A stretch of 64,000 nucleotides of DNA. Source: Pseudolabrys sp. Root1462 (lineage in GTDB: Bacteria > Pseudomonadota > Alphaproteobacteria > Rhizobiales > Xanthobacteraceae). The DNA is taken from NCBI RefSeq assembly GCF_001426945.1, contig NZ_LMFS01000001.1, positions 2,061,120 through 2,125,119 on the forward strand, given 5' to 3'. Both the position numbers and the translations under genes were made by a program. The notes below the pieces were generated by a model, which saw nothing but the letters and a program-made list of their open reading frames with translations, was not told the origin of the DNA and did no database searches. Of the stretch, positions 52,938 through 63,002 are shown piece by piece (the stretch's first letter is position 1; each line of letters begins with the position of its first letter).

Positions 52938-54655
52938 GGTGCGACCGAATAGAACAACGCCATCGCGAAGCGCTTGCCATTGCTGACATTGAAACCCTCG
53001 ATCCGGTTACCCAGGGTGAAGCGGACACCTAGCGCATTGGCGCGCTGCACGAAGGCACGCTCGCTGCGCGGATCGACCAGCGCGAAGCGGCAAGTCCCGC
53101 CGTGCAGGAATTCTGCGGCGCCCGGTCCGTCGGTGAACTTCGTCTCGGTGCCGAGCAGGAAGACCAGACTTGGCTCCTGATAGGTGTAGGTCGAAGCCAG
53201 TTGCGGAGCTTCGCAACCTTTGGCTCGCACTTCGCGCGCCACGATTTCGCTGGGAAACAGCGACGGCAGCATCGGGAAAGTAATCGCATAGACGGTGATC
53301 GCGATGAAAACCGACGCCATCATGCCACGCAGCAAGGCCCGCTCCGGCCCATCGGCATCGAACAGCCACCACGCAAACAGGCCGAGGATCGCGGCCGCGG
53401 CGGCAAACGGCCATGCGACCAGTCCTAGGTCGCGGCTCATAATGAAGAAGACAACTGGCACCGCCACCGCGATGGCGCCGGGAAACAGGAACCAACCGAC
53501 CGTGCCGTGTTCGATCCAGCGGTTGCGCCACAGCCCGTTCTTTTCGACGATGCCGGCGATCAGGATGGCGATGGCGGGATAGAGCGGCAGCACATAGTGC
53601 GGCAGCTTGGTCATCACTGCTTCGAAGACGATCCAGGACGGGATCAGCCACGCCAGCAGGAAACGCGCGCCCGGCTCCCGCCTCGCCTTCCAGATGGTCG
53701 GCGCGGCAAGGCCGGCCAGCACCGAGCCCGGCCAAAACGTGATCCAGAAAAGCAGCAAGTAATAGCCCGGCGGCGCGCCATGCGCCTCCTGCCCGCTTGT
53801 CACCTTGGCCAGCATGTCGTCGCCGACCGACTGGACGAAGAAGTTGTCGCCGGATTTGGCGACGATGGCGATGAACCATGGCGCCACCAGCAACAGCATC
53901 CAGAGGAAGCCGGTGAGCGGCCGCACCGAGCGCACCCAGCGCACCGAGCGATCGGCGATGCCGAGCGTCGCGATCGTCAGGCCGACGAACATCAGAACCA
54001 GCGGCCCCTTGATCAGCATGCCGCCGGCCATCGCCGTCCACATCAACGCCGGCAGGCGCCACCCCACCCGCACATCGGGAGCGCGACGCGACGCGAGATA
54101 GATGCGCGCCAGCGCCCCCATCGCCGTTACGCTCATGAACAGGAGAACGGCGTCTGTCTTGGCGAGCCGCGCCTCGACGCCGAGCAGGATCGAACTCGCC
54201 ATCATCAACCCGGCGAGCAACGCCGTCCGGCGCCCGACAAACGCGAGGGCGGCCCAGTAGGTCATCAGCACTGCGCCAATGGCGCCAAGTAATGATGGCA
54301 GTCGATAAAGCCAGATGGTCGTCTGCGCGTCGCGAACGCCGAGCGCCTCACCTGTCTTCACCGCGGCGACCTGCAGCCAGTAGATGCCGACCGGCTTCTT
54401 GTAGCGGACCTCGTCCTGGAAGCGGATGTCGATGTATTCGTGCCGCTCGAGCATCTGCTTGGTGGCTTGCGCGAAACGCGCTTCGTCGCGATCTACCGGC
54501 GGGATCTGGAAGAAGCCCGGCAGGAAGGCGATCAGGGCAAAGCCCAGCAACAGCGCGACCGCGCGCAGGTGCGACGCCGTGGCGACGTCGAGCACGGCGG
54601 CGAGGCCGCGCGACGGCGCTTGGGATTGCGGCGCCTCGTCAGTGGTCGTGCGCAT
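52934..54655 (-). CDS. ArnT-like GT39 glycosyltransferase
   Basis: A 573-residue integral membrane transferase using a polyprenyl-phosphate-sugar donor. The catalytic first periplasmic loop has PPVDRDEARFAQATKQMLERHEYI with the conserved Asp-Glu, then FQDEVRYKKPVGIYWLQ, the ArnT/PMT signature, followed by ten or more hydrophobic segments and a soluble C-terminal tail. It probably adds a sugar to lipid A or another envelope acceptor. First gene of the four-gene minus-strand operon GT39-PAP2-GT2-LAB_N. The exact sugar and acceptor are unknown. Confidence 0.9.
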   Translation of the reverse strand: MRTTTDEAPQSQAPSRGLAAVLDVATASHLRAVALLLGFALIAFLPGFFQIPPVDRDEARFAQATKQMLERHEYIDIRFQDEVRYKKPVGIYWLQVAAVKTGEALGVRDAQTTIWLYRLPSLLGAIGAVLMTYWAALAFVGRRTALLAGLMMASSILLGVEARLAKTDAVLLFMSVTAMGALARIYLASRRAPDVRVGWRLPALMWTAMAGGMLIKGPLVLMFVGLTIATLGIADRSVRWVRSVRPLTGFLWMLLLVAPWFIAIVAKSGDNFFVQSVGDDMLAKVTSGQEAHGAPPGYYLLLFWITFWPGSVLAGLAAPTIWKARREPGARFLLAWLIPSWIVFEAVMTKLPHYVLPLYPAIAILIAGIVEKNGLWRNRWIEHGTVGWFLFPGAIAVAVPVVFFIMSRDLGLVAWPFAAAAAILGLFAWWLFDADGPERALLRGMMASVFIAITVYAITFPMLPSLFPSEIVAREVRAKGCEAPQLASTYTYQEPSLVFLLGTETKFTDGPGAAEFLHGGTCRFALVDPRSERAFVQRANALGVRFTLGNRIEGFNVSNGKRFAMALFYSVAP

Positions 54656-54783
54656 GGTCGGCTTGGGATGGGTTCTGGTTCTAGGGAGCGGACTTATTCC
54701 ACAGCTTGCGCCGCACCATAAAGCCCTCGGGCACGTCTGTCATGGTATGCCTCCCCGTCATTCGTGCGCACGATGTCGCGCGA

Positions 54784-56850
54784 TCACTGCAGGCGAACCA
54801 AGACGCTGTCGGCGGCCCCGCGGGCGTCCATCACCGTGAGCCGGACGAAGCCGGGGCCCTCGGGCTGGAAGAACAGCGTGCGCCGGCTGCCGGAACTCGG
54901 AATGGGGACGCCGTTGACCATAACGGCCAGCGGCGGCACCCCGCCGGCGACCTTCAAGGCCAGCGGATCAGGCAGCTTCCCGCCTGGCTTGCCGCCGGCC
55001 AACTCCAGCCTGACGCCATCAGGGGGAAACATGATGCGTGGCGGCGGCGCCGCGGCGCCATAGCCCGCGCTGGCGTCAAAGCGCTGTAGTGGCGGCGGCA
55101 GCTTGGCGGTGGTGGCGAAAACCGCCCCCTTGGGCGCGCGCGGCAGCGCCATCGGCGTCTCGCCGGAACGGGCAAAGGCATCGAAAAGGATCGGCGCGGC
55201 GCTGGCCCGGCCGACGAGCCCCGGCACCGGCGCGCCATCCGGCCGGCCGACCCAGACCCCCACGGTCATGCGGCCGTCGAAGCCGACCGCCCAAGCGTCG
55301 CGGTAGCCGTACGAGGTACCCGTCTTGAAGGCGATGCGTCCATGCGACGCGTTCTCCGGCGGCGGCGCCCCGATCAGGACATTGCCGACGTACCAGGCGG
55401 CCACCGGGTCGAGCAGCCGATGCGGCGCCGCGGCCGGAGCACCGACCCGCTCGATCAACGGTTCGGCTTCGCCGCCGCGCGCGAGCCCTGCGTAAAGCAT
55501 GGTGAGATCGTTGAGGGTAATGCCGACGCCGCCGAGGCCCATGGCGAGACCGGGCGCTTCCTCCTTCGGAAGCACCAGTGCCGCGCCGGCCTGTGTCAGC
55601 CGCGCGCCGAGCCGGTTGACGCCGACCTTGTTGAGGATGGCGATGGCCGGCACGTTGAGCGACAACTGCAACGCGCGCCGCACCGTCACCGTGCCCTGGA
55701 AGGTTAGGTCGAAATTCTCCGGCTGATAGCTGCCGTAACGCTGCGGCCGGTCGTCGATCAGCGTTTCGGGATGGATCAGGCCGTCCTCGAAGCCCAATCC
55801 GTAAATGAAGGGCTTGAGCGTCGAACCGGGCGAGCGCAGCGCCATCGTCATATCGACTTGGCCGGCGCGCCGCGCGTCGAAATAGTCCGACGAGGCAACA
55901 CGCGCCCTCACCTCGTTCGACTGGTTATCGACAACGATGATCGCGACTGAAATATCGGGCCCGATCGCCGCCGCGCGCTCTTGCGCCAAAAGCTGCAGAC
56001 GCGCCTGCAGCGGCTGGCCGATCGTGAGGCGATGAACGTGCTGCTCCGGCTCTTGCAAGACGATGTGGTCGGCTGAATGCGGCGCGAACACGGGCATCGG
56101 CCACCGCGCCATCGGCACCGGCTCGGCCTTGGCGTGGGCGATCTCATCGCGCGGCACGACATCAGCGAGCGCGACACGGTCGAGCACGCGGTCGCGCGCC
56201 GCCCGCGCAACCGCCGCATGGCGATCGGGCCGGCGCCTTTCCGGCGACTGCGGCAAGGCAACCAGCAAAGCCGCCTCGGCGAGCGACAATCGCCGCGGCT
56301 CCTTGCCCAAATAGGCAAGCGAAGCGGCGCGGATGCCTTCGAGATTGCCGCCATAGGGAGCCAGCGTCAGATAGAGCGACAAAATCTCGTTCTTGGTCAG
56401 CGCGTGTTCGAGTTCGAGCGCACGCGTCACCTGCCGCAGCTTGGCAGCAAAAGTGCGGTGTTCGCGCGGCTCCAGGAGACGCGCAACCTGCATCGTCAAG
56501 GTCGAACCGCCGGAGATGATGTGGCCGGATGAGACGAGTTGCCAGGCGGCACGAGCCATCGCGACCGGATCGACGCCATGATGTTCGTAGAAGCGCTTGT
56601 CCTCATAGGCGAACAACAGCTTGAGAAAGCGCGGATCGACATCCTCGACGTTCGCCGGCAGACGCCAGTAACCGTCCTTGGTGGCATATGCGCGCAACAG
56701 CCGGCCTTCGCGATCGAGCACAGTGTGCGAAAGCGCGATGTCCTTGCCGAGCGGCGCTGGGCCGAGCGAATAGACCCATCCGGCGCAGGCGGCCGCCGCC
56801 AGGGCGGCCAAGCCGACGATCGACGCCAGGATGAGTTTTAGGCGGCTCAT
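54784..56850 (-). CDS. pbpC: Penicillin-binding protein 1C
   Basis: Bifunctional peptidoglycan synthase, 688 residues. An N-terminal anchor is followed by the transglycosylase domain: YEDKRFYEHHGVDP (catalytic Glu), GGSTLTMQVARLLEP, LTKNEILSLYLTLAPYGGNLEG. The transpeptidase domain has SPGSTLKPFIYGLGFEDG (Ser-x-x-Lys), SLNVPAIAI (SxN), and FKTGTSYGYRDAWAVGFDG (KTG). The C-terminal ~90 residues are the BiPBP_C domain that defines PBP1C. Its start overlaps the end of the alpha-2-macroglobulin gene (ATGA), a pairing known in E. coli (pbpC-yfhM) and many Gram-negatives, thought to combine wall repair and protease trapping. Confidence 0.96.
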   Translation of the reverse strand: MSRLKLILASIVGLAALAAAACAGWVYSLGPAPLGKDIALSHTVLDREGRLLRAYATKDGYWRLPANVEDVDPRFLKLLFAYEDKRFYEHHGVDPVAMARAAWQLVSSGHIISGGSTLTMQVARLLEPREHRTFAAKLRQVTRALELEHALTKNEILSLYLTLAPYGGNLEGIRAASLAYLGKEPRRLSLAEAALLVALPQSPERRRPDRHAAVARAARDRVLDRVALADVVPRDEIAHAKAEPVPMARWPMPVFAPHSADHIVLQEPEQHVHRLTIGQPLQARLQLLAQERAAAIGPDISVAIIVVDNQSNEVRARVASSDYFDARRAGQVDMTMALRSPGSTLKPFIYGLGFEDGLIHPETLIDDRPQRYGSYQPENFDLTFQGTVTVRRALQLSLNVPAIAILNKVGVNRLGARLTQAGAALVLPKEEAPGLAMGLGGVGITLNDLTMLYAGLARGGEAEPLIERVGAPAAAPHRLLDPVAAWYVGNVLIGAPPPENASHGRIAFKTGTSYGYRDAWAVGFDGRMTVGVWVGRPDGAPVPGLVGRASAAPILFDAFARSGETPMALPRAPKGAVFATTAKLPPPLQRFDASAGYGAAAPPPRIMFPPDGVRLELAGGKPGGKLPDPLALKVAGGVPPLAVMVNGVPIPSSGSRRTLFFQPEGPGFVRLTVMDARGAADSVLVRLQ

Positions 56851-59800
56851 TTACCCGTCACATCAATGACTCCGGTCGCCGTGCGGGCGAAGCGGTCGGG
56901 CCGATACATGTCCTCGACCTTGGCTTGCGGTAGCGTGTAGTGCCCGGGCGACACGGCGCGGACGACATAGGCCACGCTGAACACCGGTGGCGAATCCGCG
57001 CGGCGGTCGAACGCCGCGGTGAAACGATCGTCGCGGAATTCGCTGTTTACCGGATCGGCGGCGTCGCTGATCCAGCCAAGCGTACCGGTTTCACCCGACG
57101 ACACCAGCTTCGGATTGTCGATTTCGAAACCGGCCGGCAAATAGTCGGCGACAATGACGCGGCCGAACTGCGGCTGCGCCTCCGTCATCTTCAGCACGAC
57201 GACGAAGCGGTCGTTCTGTTTTGCCTTGGCCGGATCGGCCGGCTCGCCGCCGAGCGTGAAGTAATTGCGCTCGATCTTGAAGCCGTTCGACGCTGCCGGC
57301 TCCGGCGTCAGCGGCGCGCCGGATACCGACACCACGGCCTGCACCGTGCCGTCGCCGCTATTGCTGACGCGGACCGGCGACGCCAGTTGGTCGGGCTTGA
57401 AGCTGCGGTAGAAAGCGCCTTGACGCTTGTCGCCGTTGACGTCGAGCCGGATGGCGTTCATCTCGCCGGCCAGCGCCTTCGCTGCCATTACCAGCCACGC
57501 GTCTTCCTGCGTCGAAGTGTAGGCGGCAAGGCCACGCGCGCTGTCGATGCGCGCCACCGCCTGCGTGATGGTCGCCTGCGGCGCGTGACCTTCCGAGGCG
57601 AGCGTCACCAGCGCCGCGGCGTCGCGCAGCACGGAGCCGTAGTCTTCGCGGCCAATTTCGAGCTTTGGCTGTGCCGGCAGCGCGTCGAGCGCGGCGCGAT
57701 AGATCCGGTCGGCTCGCGTCTTGTCGCCGAGCATTGCCAGCGCGGCGGCCACCTGGGCCTTGGCGATCGGCGTCGCCAGTGCATTGAGCTTGACGTCGGC
57801 GATATAGCGCAGATCGCCGATCGGCGCGGCGCCGTTGCGGGCCAGCACATAGAAGGCATAGGCGAGTTCTCGCCCGCCATTCTTGTCCGCCTCCGGCGCC
57901 GTGGCGACGTAGTTGCGCAGGCGATCGAGCGCCAGCGTCATCGCGGTTTGCGGCACGTCGAACTTCTTCTCGCGTGCCCGCGTCAGAAAGTCGGTGACGT
58001 AGGCATCGAGCCACGGATCGTCGCCACCGACGGACCAGAGGCCGAAGGAACCGTTGGCGCCCTGCCGCGCCGTGAGCCGCGCGATGGCGTCCTTGATGCG
58101 CGCATCGATCTCGCCGTCCGGCGCCAGCCGCGCCTGCGCGGCGAGATCGTTGATGTAGAGCATCGCCACCGCGCGGCTGGTGATTTGCTCCGAGCAGCCG
58201 AACGGATAGCGGTCAAGCGAGTTCAGAAGCGTCGCCGCATCGAGCGAGGTCGAGATTGCCACCGACAGCCCGGCCCTGCCCGTGCCCGGCACGAAGTCGG
58301 CAAAGACGTCGTTGGACAGCGTCAGCGTCTCGCCCTTGGCGAGCGGCCGGACCGTGCGCCGCGTCAGGATCTGCGTCGCCGGCCGGACATCGAGCGCATA
58401 GCTGCGCGCGAGCTTGAAGCCGTTCGGGCCCTCGACATTGATCACCACCGTGCTGGCGCCGGAGCCCGAGGCCGAGACCGGCACCGATAGCCGGCCGCGC
58501 GCCTTGGCAGCCAGCGTCAGCGGCGCGGGCTCTGCACCCTCGCGTTTCACGGAACCTGCGGTATCGACCGCGATCTTGTAGCTGCCCGCAGCGCCTTCGA
58601 CATTGTCGAGTTCGACCTGCACCGCACCGCGATCGCCGGTGCGCAGGAAGCGTGGCAAGGTCGCCGTCAGCACCACCGGATCGCGCACGATGACGTCGCC
58701 GGAGGCCTTGCCGACCTTGTCATTGCTCCAGGCGACCGCCATGACGCGGACGGTGCCGGCAAAAGCCGGAATATCGAACGAGACATTGGCGGTGCCGTCG
58801 GCGCCGACCGTGACGATGCCGGAGTATAGGGCAAGCGGCGCCTGCGTCGGCGGCGAACCGGAGAGTTCGGCCGCGCCCATATCGCCGCCGGAGCGGATCT
58901 GGCCGCGCGCCCCTTGCATGCCGTCGATCAACTGGCCGTAGAGGTCGCGCACCTCCGCGGTGAGGCGGCGCTGGCCGAGATAATAGTCGTCCGGCGCTGG
59001 CGGCTTGTAATTGGTGAGATTGAGAATGCCGACATCGACGGCGGCGACGACGACGCGCGCCTGTTCGCCGGCGGTGAGTCCGCCGATCTTGATCGGGATG
59101 TTGAGCGCATTGTCCGGCCGCATCGTGGACGGCAGGGTCATGGCCACGTTGAGCGTGCGCTGAGCGCGGTCGATCGAGAACCATTGCACGCCGATGGCAC
59201 GCCCGGGCATGCGCTGCGCCGGCTGATCTAGCGGCCGCCGCAAGGTGGCGACGACATAAGCCCCCGTCCCCCAGTCCTTGCCGACCGGTAACGCCACGTT
59301 CACCGTGCCCGCTGCGCTGACATCCTGCGCCTGGCTCTGCACCAGGCGGTCGGTGAAGACGTTGAGTGTCAGACGGCCGGCGCTACGCGCGGTCACCGCG
59401 ACATTCATGGTGTCGCCGCCGGTATAGCCCGGCTTGTCGAGGGCGATTTCGAGAAGATCAGGCGTATCCGCACTCGACTCCGCATAGAAGCCGGCGTCGA
59501 ACGTCATCGACGTCACGGCGCCATTCGGATCGGCTTCCGACACTTCGAGTCGATAGCGGCCCCACTTCACCGGCAGCGACAGGCGCGCCGGCTTGCCGGC
59601 CGCGACATCGAGCGTGCCGTTGGCGACGCGCTGCGTGCGACGGATGGGCTCGTAATTCCACTGCCCGTTCTCGCGGTACCATTGGTAGCTCGTCTCGACC
59701 TTCAGCAGTTCATATTTCAGCCCCTTGCGGTCGAGCATCGCGCCGTCGGGCGCCGCCATGATCACATCGAAGTCCGCGTTGGCGCCGTCGGCGAGCGACG

Positions 59801-62066
59801 TGCCGTTGAAGGTTGGCTTGACGCCGATCATCGGAGCGGCCGGCGCCAGCGGCAGCGTCAGCTTGCGCTCGACGGCGCGGCCGCCGGATTCCACCATATT
59901 GATCGCGATGTTCGCTTCCAGCGGCCGCGTCGTTTCCGGCACGCTGTCGAGCGTCACCGGGAATGTGGCCTTGCCCTTCTCGTCCGTCGCCGGCAGTTCG
60001 GTGATCTCCTGCCGCGTGGCGGTGACTTCGTCGTCATAGAGGCCGAAGCGATAACCCGGGAAACCGGCGCGCTCCTTCGCCGCGTCGATCGACACCGAGC
60101 CGCTCAGTTCGAGGTTCGAGGCCGGCGCGCCGTAGAGGAAGTGACCATCGACCGACAGCTCGACCGAGCCGCCGCGCGGAATGGCCTTGGCTTGCGTCGT
60201 CAGATCGAATTCGATGCGATCCGGCACGTAGTCTTCCACCATGAAGGTGGTTTCACCGACGGCCGGTCGCTTCGGGTCGGTGAAGGCGCGCACGCGCCAG
60301 GTGCCGGTGGCCGCCGTCGAGACGATTGGCAATTCGAGGTTACGGCCACCGAGGCCCTGATCCGGCACGACGACGCGCTTGTAATCGACGCCGTCGGGGC
60401 GTTCGACGACGAGCGTCAGCGGCACGTTCGGCGCGGCGATGCCGCGCGCGTCGCGCAGCAGCGCGGTGATCGCCACGGTCTCGCCCGTGCGATAGACGCC
60501 GCGTTCGGTGTAGACGAAGGCGTCGAGCCCGGCCGGCGTGGCGCGACCGCCGACGCCGCGATCGGACAGATCGAAGGCCGACGATTTCAGGCTCAGGAAA
60601 GCATAGTCGTTCTTGCCGCTGGCGATCACTGCGGCCGGCGACTGGCCGCCCTCGCCGCGCGTCAGTCCGGCATCGAAATGAATGTGGCCGTGGAAGTCGG
60701 TCGACTTGACCGCGAGCACTTCATTGTTGCGCGCCATCAGACGCACTTCGATGCTGTTGAGCGGCTGGGCGCTGGCCAGCGAATGCACGAAGACGTCGAT
60801 GCCGTCCTGACCGGAATAGGCGGTCAGGCCGTAATCGGAGACGATGAACCACTGCGTCGCGACCTGGTCGTAATCATTGGCGACCAGCGCATCCTTCGGC
60901 GTCGCTGTCATCGCATAGACGCCGGGCGCGAGATCCGGCAGCGCCTGATCGACCGGGAAAGCCGTCACCACCTCGGTGTTGAGCTTCTGCTCGACGGCGA
61001 GTTCACCGCTCCAGACCTTGCTGCCGCGTTCGGTGGCGATCTGGTCGCCTTGATAGACGCTCATGTTACGCTGGAAGTCGTAGCCCAGCACGGTGTCGAT
61101 GAGGTTGCGGTCGCCGACCCGGTAGACGTTGAGATTGACCGCGGAGGTGTTGACGCTGAGCACCGGAATGCCGCGCTGGCCGGTCTTGGGCAGCACATAA
61201 GCCTTGCCGGAAAAGCGCGCGAAAGGCTTGCGGTCACGGACGAAGATCGTGAATTCGGTGGTCTTCGCCAGCGTCTCATGCACGGTTGAAGGCAGACCGG
61301 CGCGCAGGGTGATGGCGTAACGCTCGCCGTGCTTGAGGCCGTCGACGCAAAGCTGCTTGTCGGAAACCGAGATCGCCGGCTTGTCCTGCCCGGCAACGGC
61401 GACGAAAGGCGAGAAATCCGTTTTCTTTTCCGGCAGTGTTTCGGAGAACTGGAAACAGGCGCGCGGCGACACCGCGTCGGAATCGACGGTGTAGTCGAGC
61501 ATGCGGAAGCCATGTTCGAGGCGCAGCCGCTCATACTGCCCGCGCAGGTCGGCGGTCTCGCGCAGTTCAAGCGACAGCCGCATCGTGTCGAGCGCCGGAC
61601 GCCACTGCTTGCGCGCCGCGAAGGCATCGCCCAGCGTTTTCAGAGCATCGGCCTCGCCAGCCGGCGGGGCGGCGCGAACATAGGCGACGTAGGCCGCCGT
61701 CGTCGCGCGCTCGTAAAGCGTCGCCTGCTCGCGCTGATCGCGGCCCTTGATCTGCAGGACGGCGCGGGCGAGCCGCAACCAGCTATCGGAATCATCCGGC
61801 GCCACCGTGACCAGCTGGCCGAGCAGCAGCATGGCATTGCGCGCGTCCTTCTTCTGGAACGCGGCGTCTGCCTCGCGCTTGAGGACTTGAGGGGTCTTGG
61901 TGACGGTGCCGGCGTCGGTCTTGATCTGCGCTTCCAGCGTGATCGCGGCCTGATCGAGCTCGGGGTTCTGGTAGGCTTTGTCTGCCGCCCATCCGGACAC
62001 CGCAAAGGCAGCCCACATGACAAGGGCGAATGCGCCGGTCAAACCAGCGCGCGTCAACGGTGCCAT
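56847..62066 (-). CDS. Bacterial alpha-2-macroglobulin (YfhM-like)
   Basis: A 1739-residue periplasmic protease trap. Signal peptide GLTGAFALVMWAAFAVSGWA, no lipobox Cys, unlike E. coli YfhM, so it is soluble rather than a lipoprotein. Macroglobulin-like (MG) beta domains fill most of the chain (e.g. DAFVYTERGVYRTGETVAITALLRD); the thioester motif is CSEQ in YPFGCSEQITSRAVAM near residue 1290, followed by the alpha-helical thioester domain (QGANGSFGLWSVGGDDPWLDAYVTDFL) and a C-terminal receptor-like domain. I start at ATG 62066; ATG 62102 is also possible. It is first in an operon with pbpC. Confidence 0.95.
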   Translation of the reverse strand: MAPLTRAGLTGAFALVMWAAFAVSGWAADKAYQNPELDQAAITLEAQIKTDAGTVTKTPQVLKREADAAFQKKDARNAMLLLGQLVTVAPDDSDSWLRLARAVLQIKGRDQREQATLYERATTAAYVAYVRAAPPAGEADALKTLGDAFAARKQWRPALDTMRLSLELRETADLRGQYERLRLEHGFRMLDYTVDSDAVSPRACFQFSETLPEKKTDFSPFVAVAGQDKPAISVSDKQLCVDGLKHGERYAITLRAGLPSTVHETLAKTTEFTIFVRDRKPFARFSGKAYVLPKTGQRGIPVLSVNTSAVNLNVYRVGDRNLIDTVLGYDFQRNMSVYQGDQIATERGSKVWSGELAVEQKLNTEVVTAFPVDQALPDLAPGVYAMTATPKDALVANDYDQVATQWFIVSDYGLTAYSGQDGIDVFVHSLASAQPLNSIEVRLMARNNEVLAVKSTDFHGHIHFDAGLTRGEGGQSPAAVIASGKNDYAFLSLKSSAFDLSDRGVGGRATPAGLDAFVYTERGVYRTGETVAITALLRDARGIAAPNVPLTLVVERPDGVDYKRVVVPDQGLGGRNLELPIVSTAATGTWRVRAFTDPKRPAVGETTFMVEDYVPDRIEFDLTTQAKAIPRGGSVELSVDGHFLYGAPASNLELSGSVSIDAAKERAGFPGYRFGLYDDEVTATRQEITELPATDEKGKATFPVTLDSVPETTRPLEANIAINMVESGGRAVERKLTLPLAPAAPMIGVKPTFNGTSLADGANADFDVIMAAPDGAMLDRKGLKYELLKVETSYQWYRENGQWNYEPIRRTQRVANGTLDVAAGKPARLSLPVKWGRYRLEVSEADPNGAVTSMTFDAGFYAESSADTPDLLEIALDKPGYTGGDTMNVAVTARSAGRLTLNVFTDRLVQSQAQDVSAAGTVNVALPVGKDWGTGAYVVATLRRPLDQPAQRMPGRAIGVQWFSIDRAQRTLNVAMTLPSTMRPDNALNIPIKIGGLTAGEQARVVVAAVDVGILNLTNYKPPAPDDYYLGQRRLTAEVRDLYGQLIDGMQGARGQIRSGGDMGAAELSGSPPTQAPLALYSGIVTVGADGTANVSFDIPAFAGTVRVMAVAWSNDKVGKASGDVIVRDPVVLTATLPRFLRTGDRGAVQVELDNVEGAAGSYKIAVDTAGSVKREGAEPAPLTLAAKARGRLSVPVSASGSGASTVVINVEGPNGFKLARSYALDVRPATQILTRRTVRPLAKGETLTLSNDVFADFVPGTGRAGLSVAISTSLDAATLLNSLDRYPFGCSEQITSRAVAMLYINDLAAQARLAPDGEIDARIKDAIARLTARQGANGSFGLWSVGGDDPWLDAYVTDFLTRAREKKFDVPQTAMTLALDRLRNYVATAPEADKNGGRELAYAFYVLARNGAAPIGDLRYIADVKLNALATPIAKAQVAAALAMLGDKTRADRIYRAALDALPAQPKLEIGREDYGSVLRDAAALVTLASEGHAPQATITQAVARIDSARGLAAYTSTQEDAWLVMAAKALAGEMNAIRLDVNGDKRQGAFYRSFKPDQLASPVRVSNSGDGTVQAVVSVSGAPLTPEPAASNGFKIERNYFTLGGEPADPAKAKQNDRFVVVLKMTEAQPQFGRVIVADYLPAGFEIDNPKLVSSGETGTLGWISDAADPVNSEFRDDRFTAAFDRRADSPPVFSVAYVVRAVSPGHYTLPQAKVEDMYRPDRFARTATGVIDVTGK

Positions 62067-62355
62067 GGCGACAATCTCCCCCGATTCCAGCCGTGCAACC
62101 ATATTGCAGCGTTGGAAGGTGTCGAGGACATGGCGCGACGTCTTTGCGTTAAGTCATGCGCCGACGTGCGGACTCGAGCTGCCACCGGAAATACCAACTC
62201 GTACTACCGCAATGGTATTGGCTCGCAGCGATTCTGATGCGTCACTTTAAGTGCTTGAGTATTTCGCCATAAATCATTGATATTACGAGATATTGACTCT
62301 TCACCATCACCGCACCTTTCAAAGTCGGCATCGGCCCGGTAAGCATGGGACCGAC

Positions 62356-62432
<77 letters not shown>

Positions 62433-62507
62433 AATGGTATGTTGATGCTCGGCGCGCGAATTTCCGCCCGCGCCCGCTGCGCAAGCCGCGCCAACCTGCA
62501 AAAGCCG

Positions 62508-62813
62508 TCAGTGCGTCCAGGCGTCCCGGCGCTTGAAGGCGAAATTGTCTGAGTAGGAAATGACGCGCCGCGGCGAGGCTTTGGCTTCGAAGACCTGATA
62601 CGGAATGCCGTTGCGCTCGCAGTAGCCGATGGCCTCGGCTTCGGTATCGAAGCGCAGCTTCACCTGCTGGCGGGTATCGCCGGATGAAGTCCAGCCCATG
62701 AGCGGCTCGACCGTGCGCGGTTCCGCGAGGTCATGTTCGACCACCCATTTGCGGGTGTTGGCAACACCCGACTGCATGGCGGTTTTCGACGGGCGATAGA
62801 TGCGAGCGGTCAT
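62508..62813 (-). CDS. NDUFS4-type complex I accessory subunit
   Basis: A 101-residue protein of the ETC complex I subunit family (mitochondrial NDUFS4, 18 kDa). It starts MTARIYRPSKTAMQSG, then WVVEHDLAEPRTVEPLMGWTSSGDTRQQVKLRFDTEAEAIGYCERNGIPY and ends with SYSDNFAFKRRDAWTH, all typical. Alphaproteobacterial complex I contains it as a supernumerary subunit, usually encoded away from the nuo operon, as here. Start ATG 62813. Confidence 0.92.
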   Translation of the reverse strand: MTARIYRPSKTAMQSGVANTRKWVVEHDLAEPRTVEPLMGWTSSGDTRQQVKLRFDTEAEAIGYCERNGIPYQVFEAKASPRRVISYSDNFAFKRRDAWTH

Positions 62814-63002
62814 GGCGTCAGGTCCGGTCGACGTCTCAATACAAGGCCCCGGCCGATTCCCTGGAGCCGGCGCAAGCCCACGAGCCCGTATAAGCGGTCG
62901 ACGTGGCGCTGGCAACGCGCGGGGCCACAGTTATCCGGTTGCCATCGTGGGCAGAACGCTGCGGCGCCGACGCCCGTGAAGATTTGGCTCGCGCGTCAGC
63001 CT

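Noticed and set aside
59682..61289. 535-codon plus-strand frame inside the alpha-2-macroglobulin gene
   Set aside because: Antisense shadow; the minus strand carries macroglobulin domains throughout.
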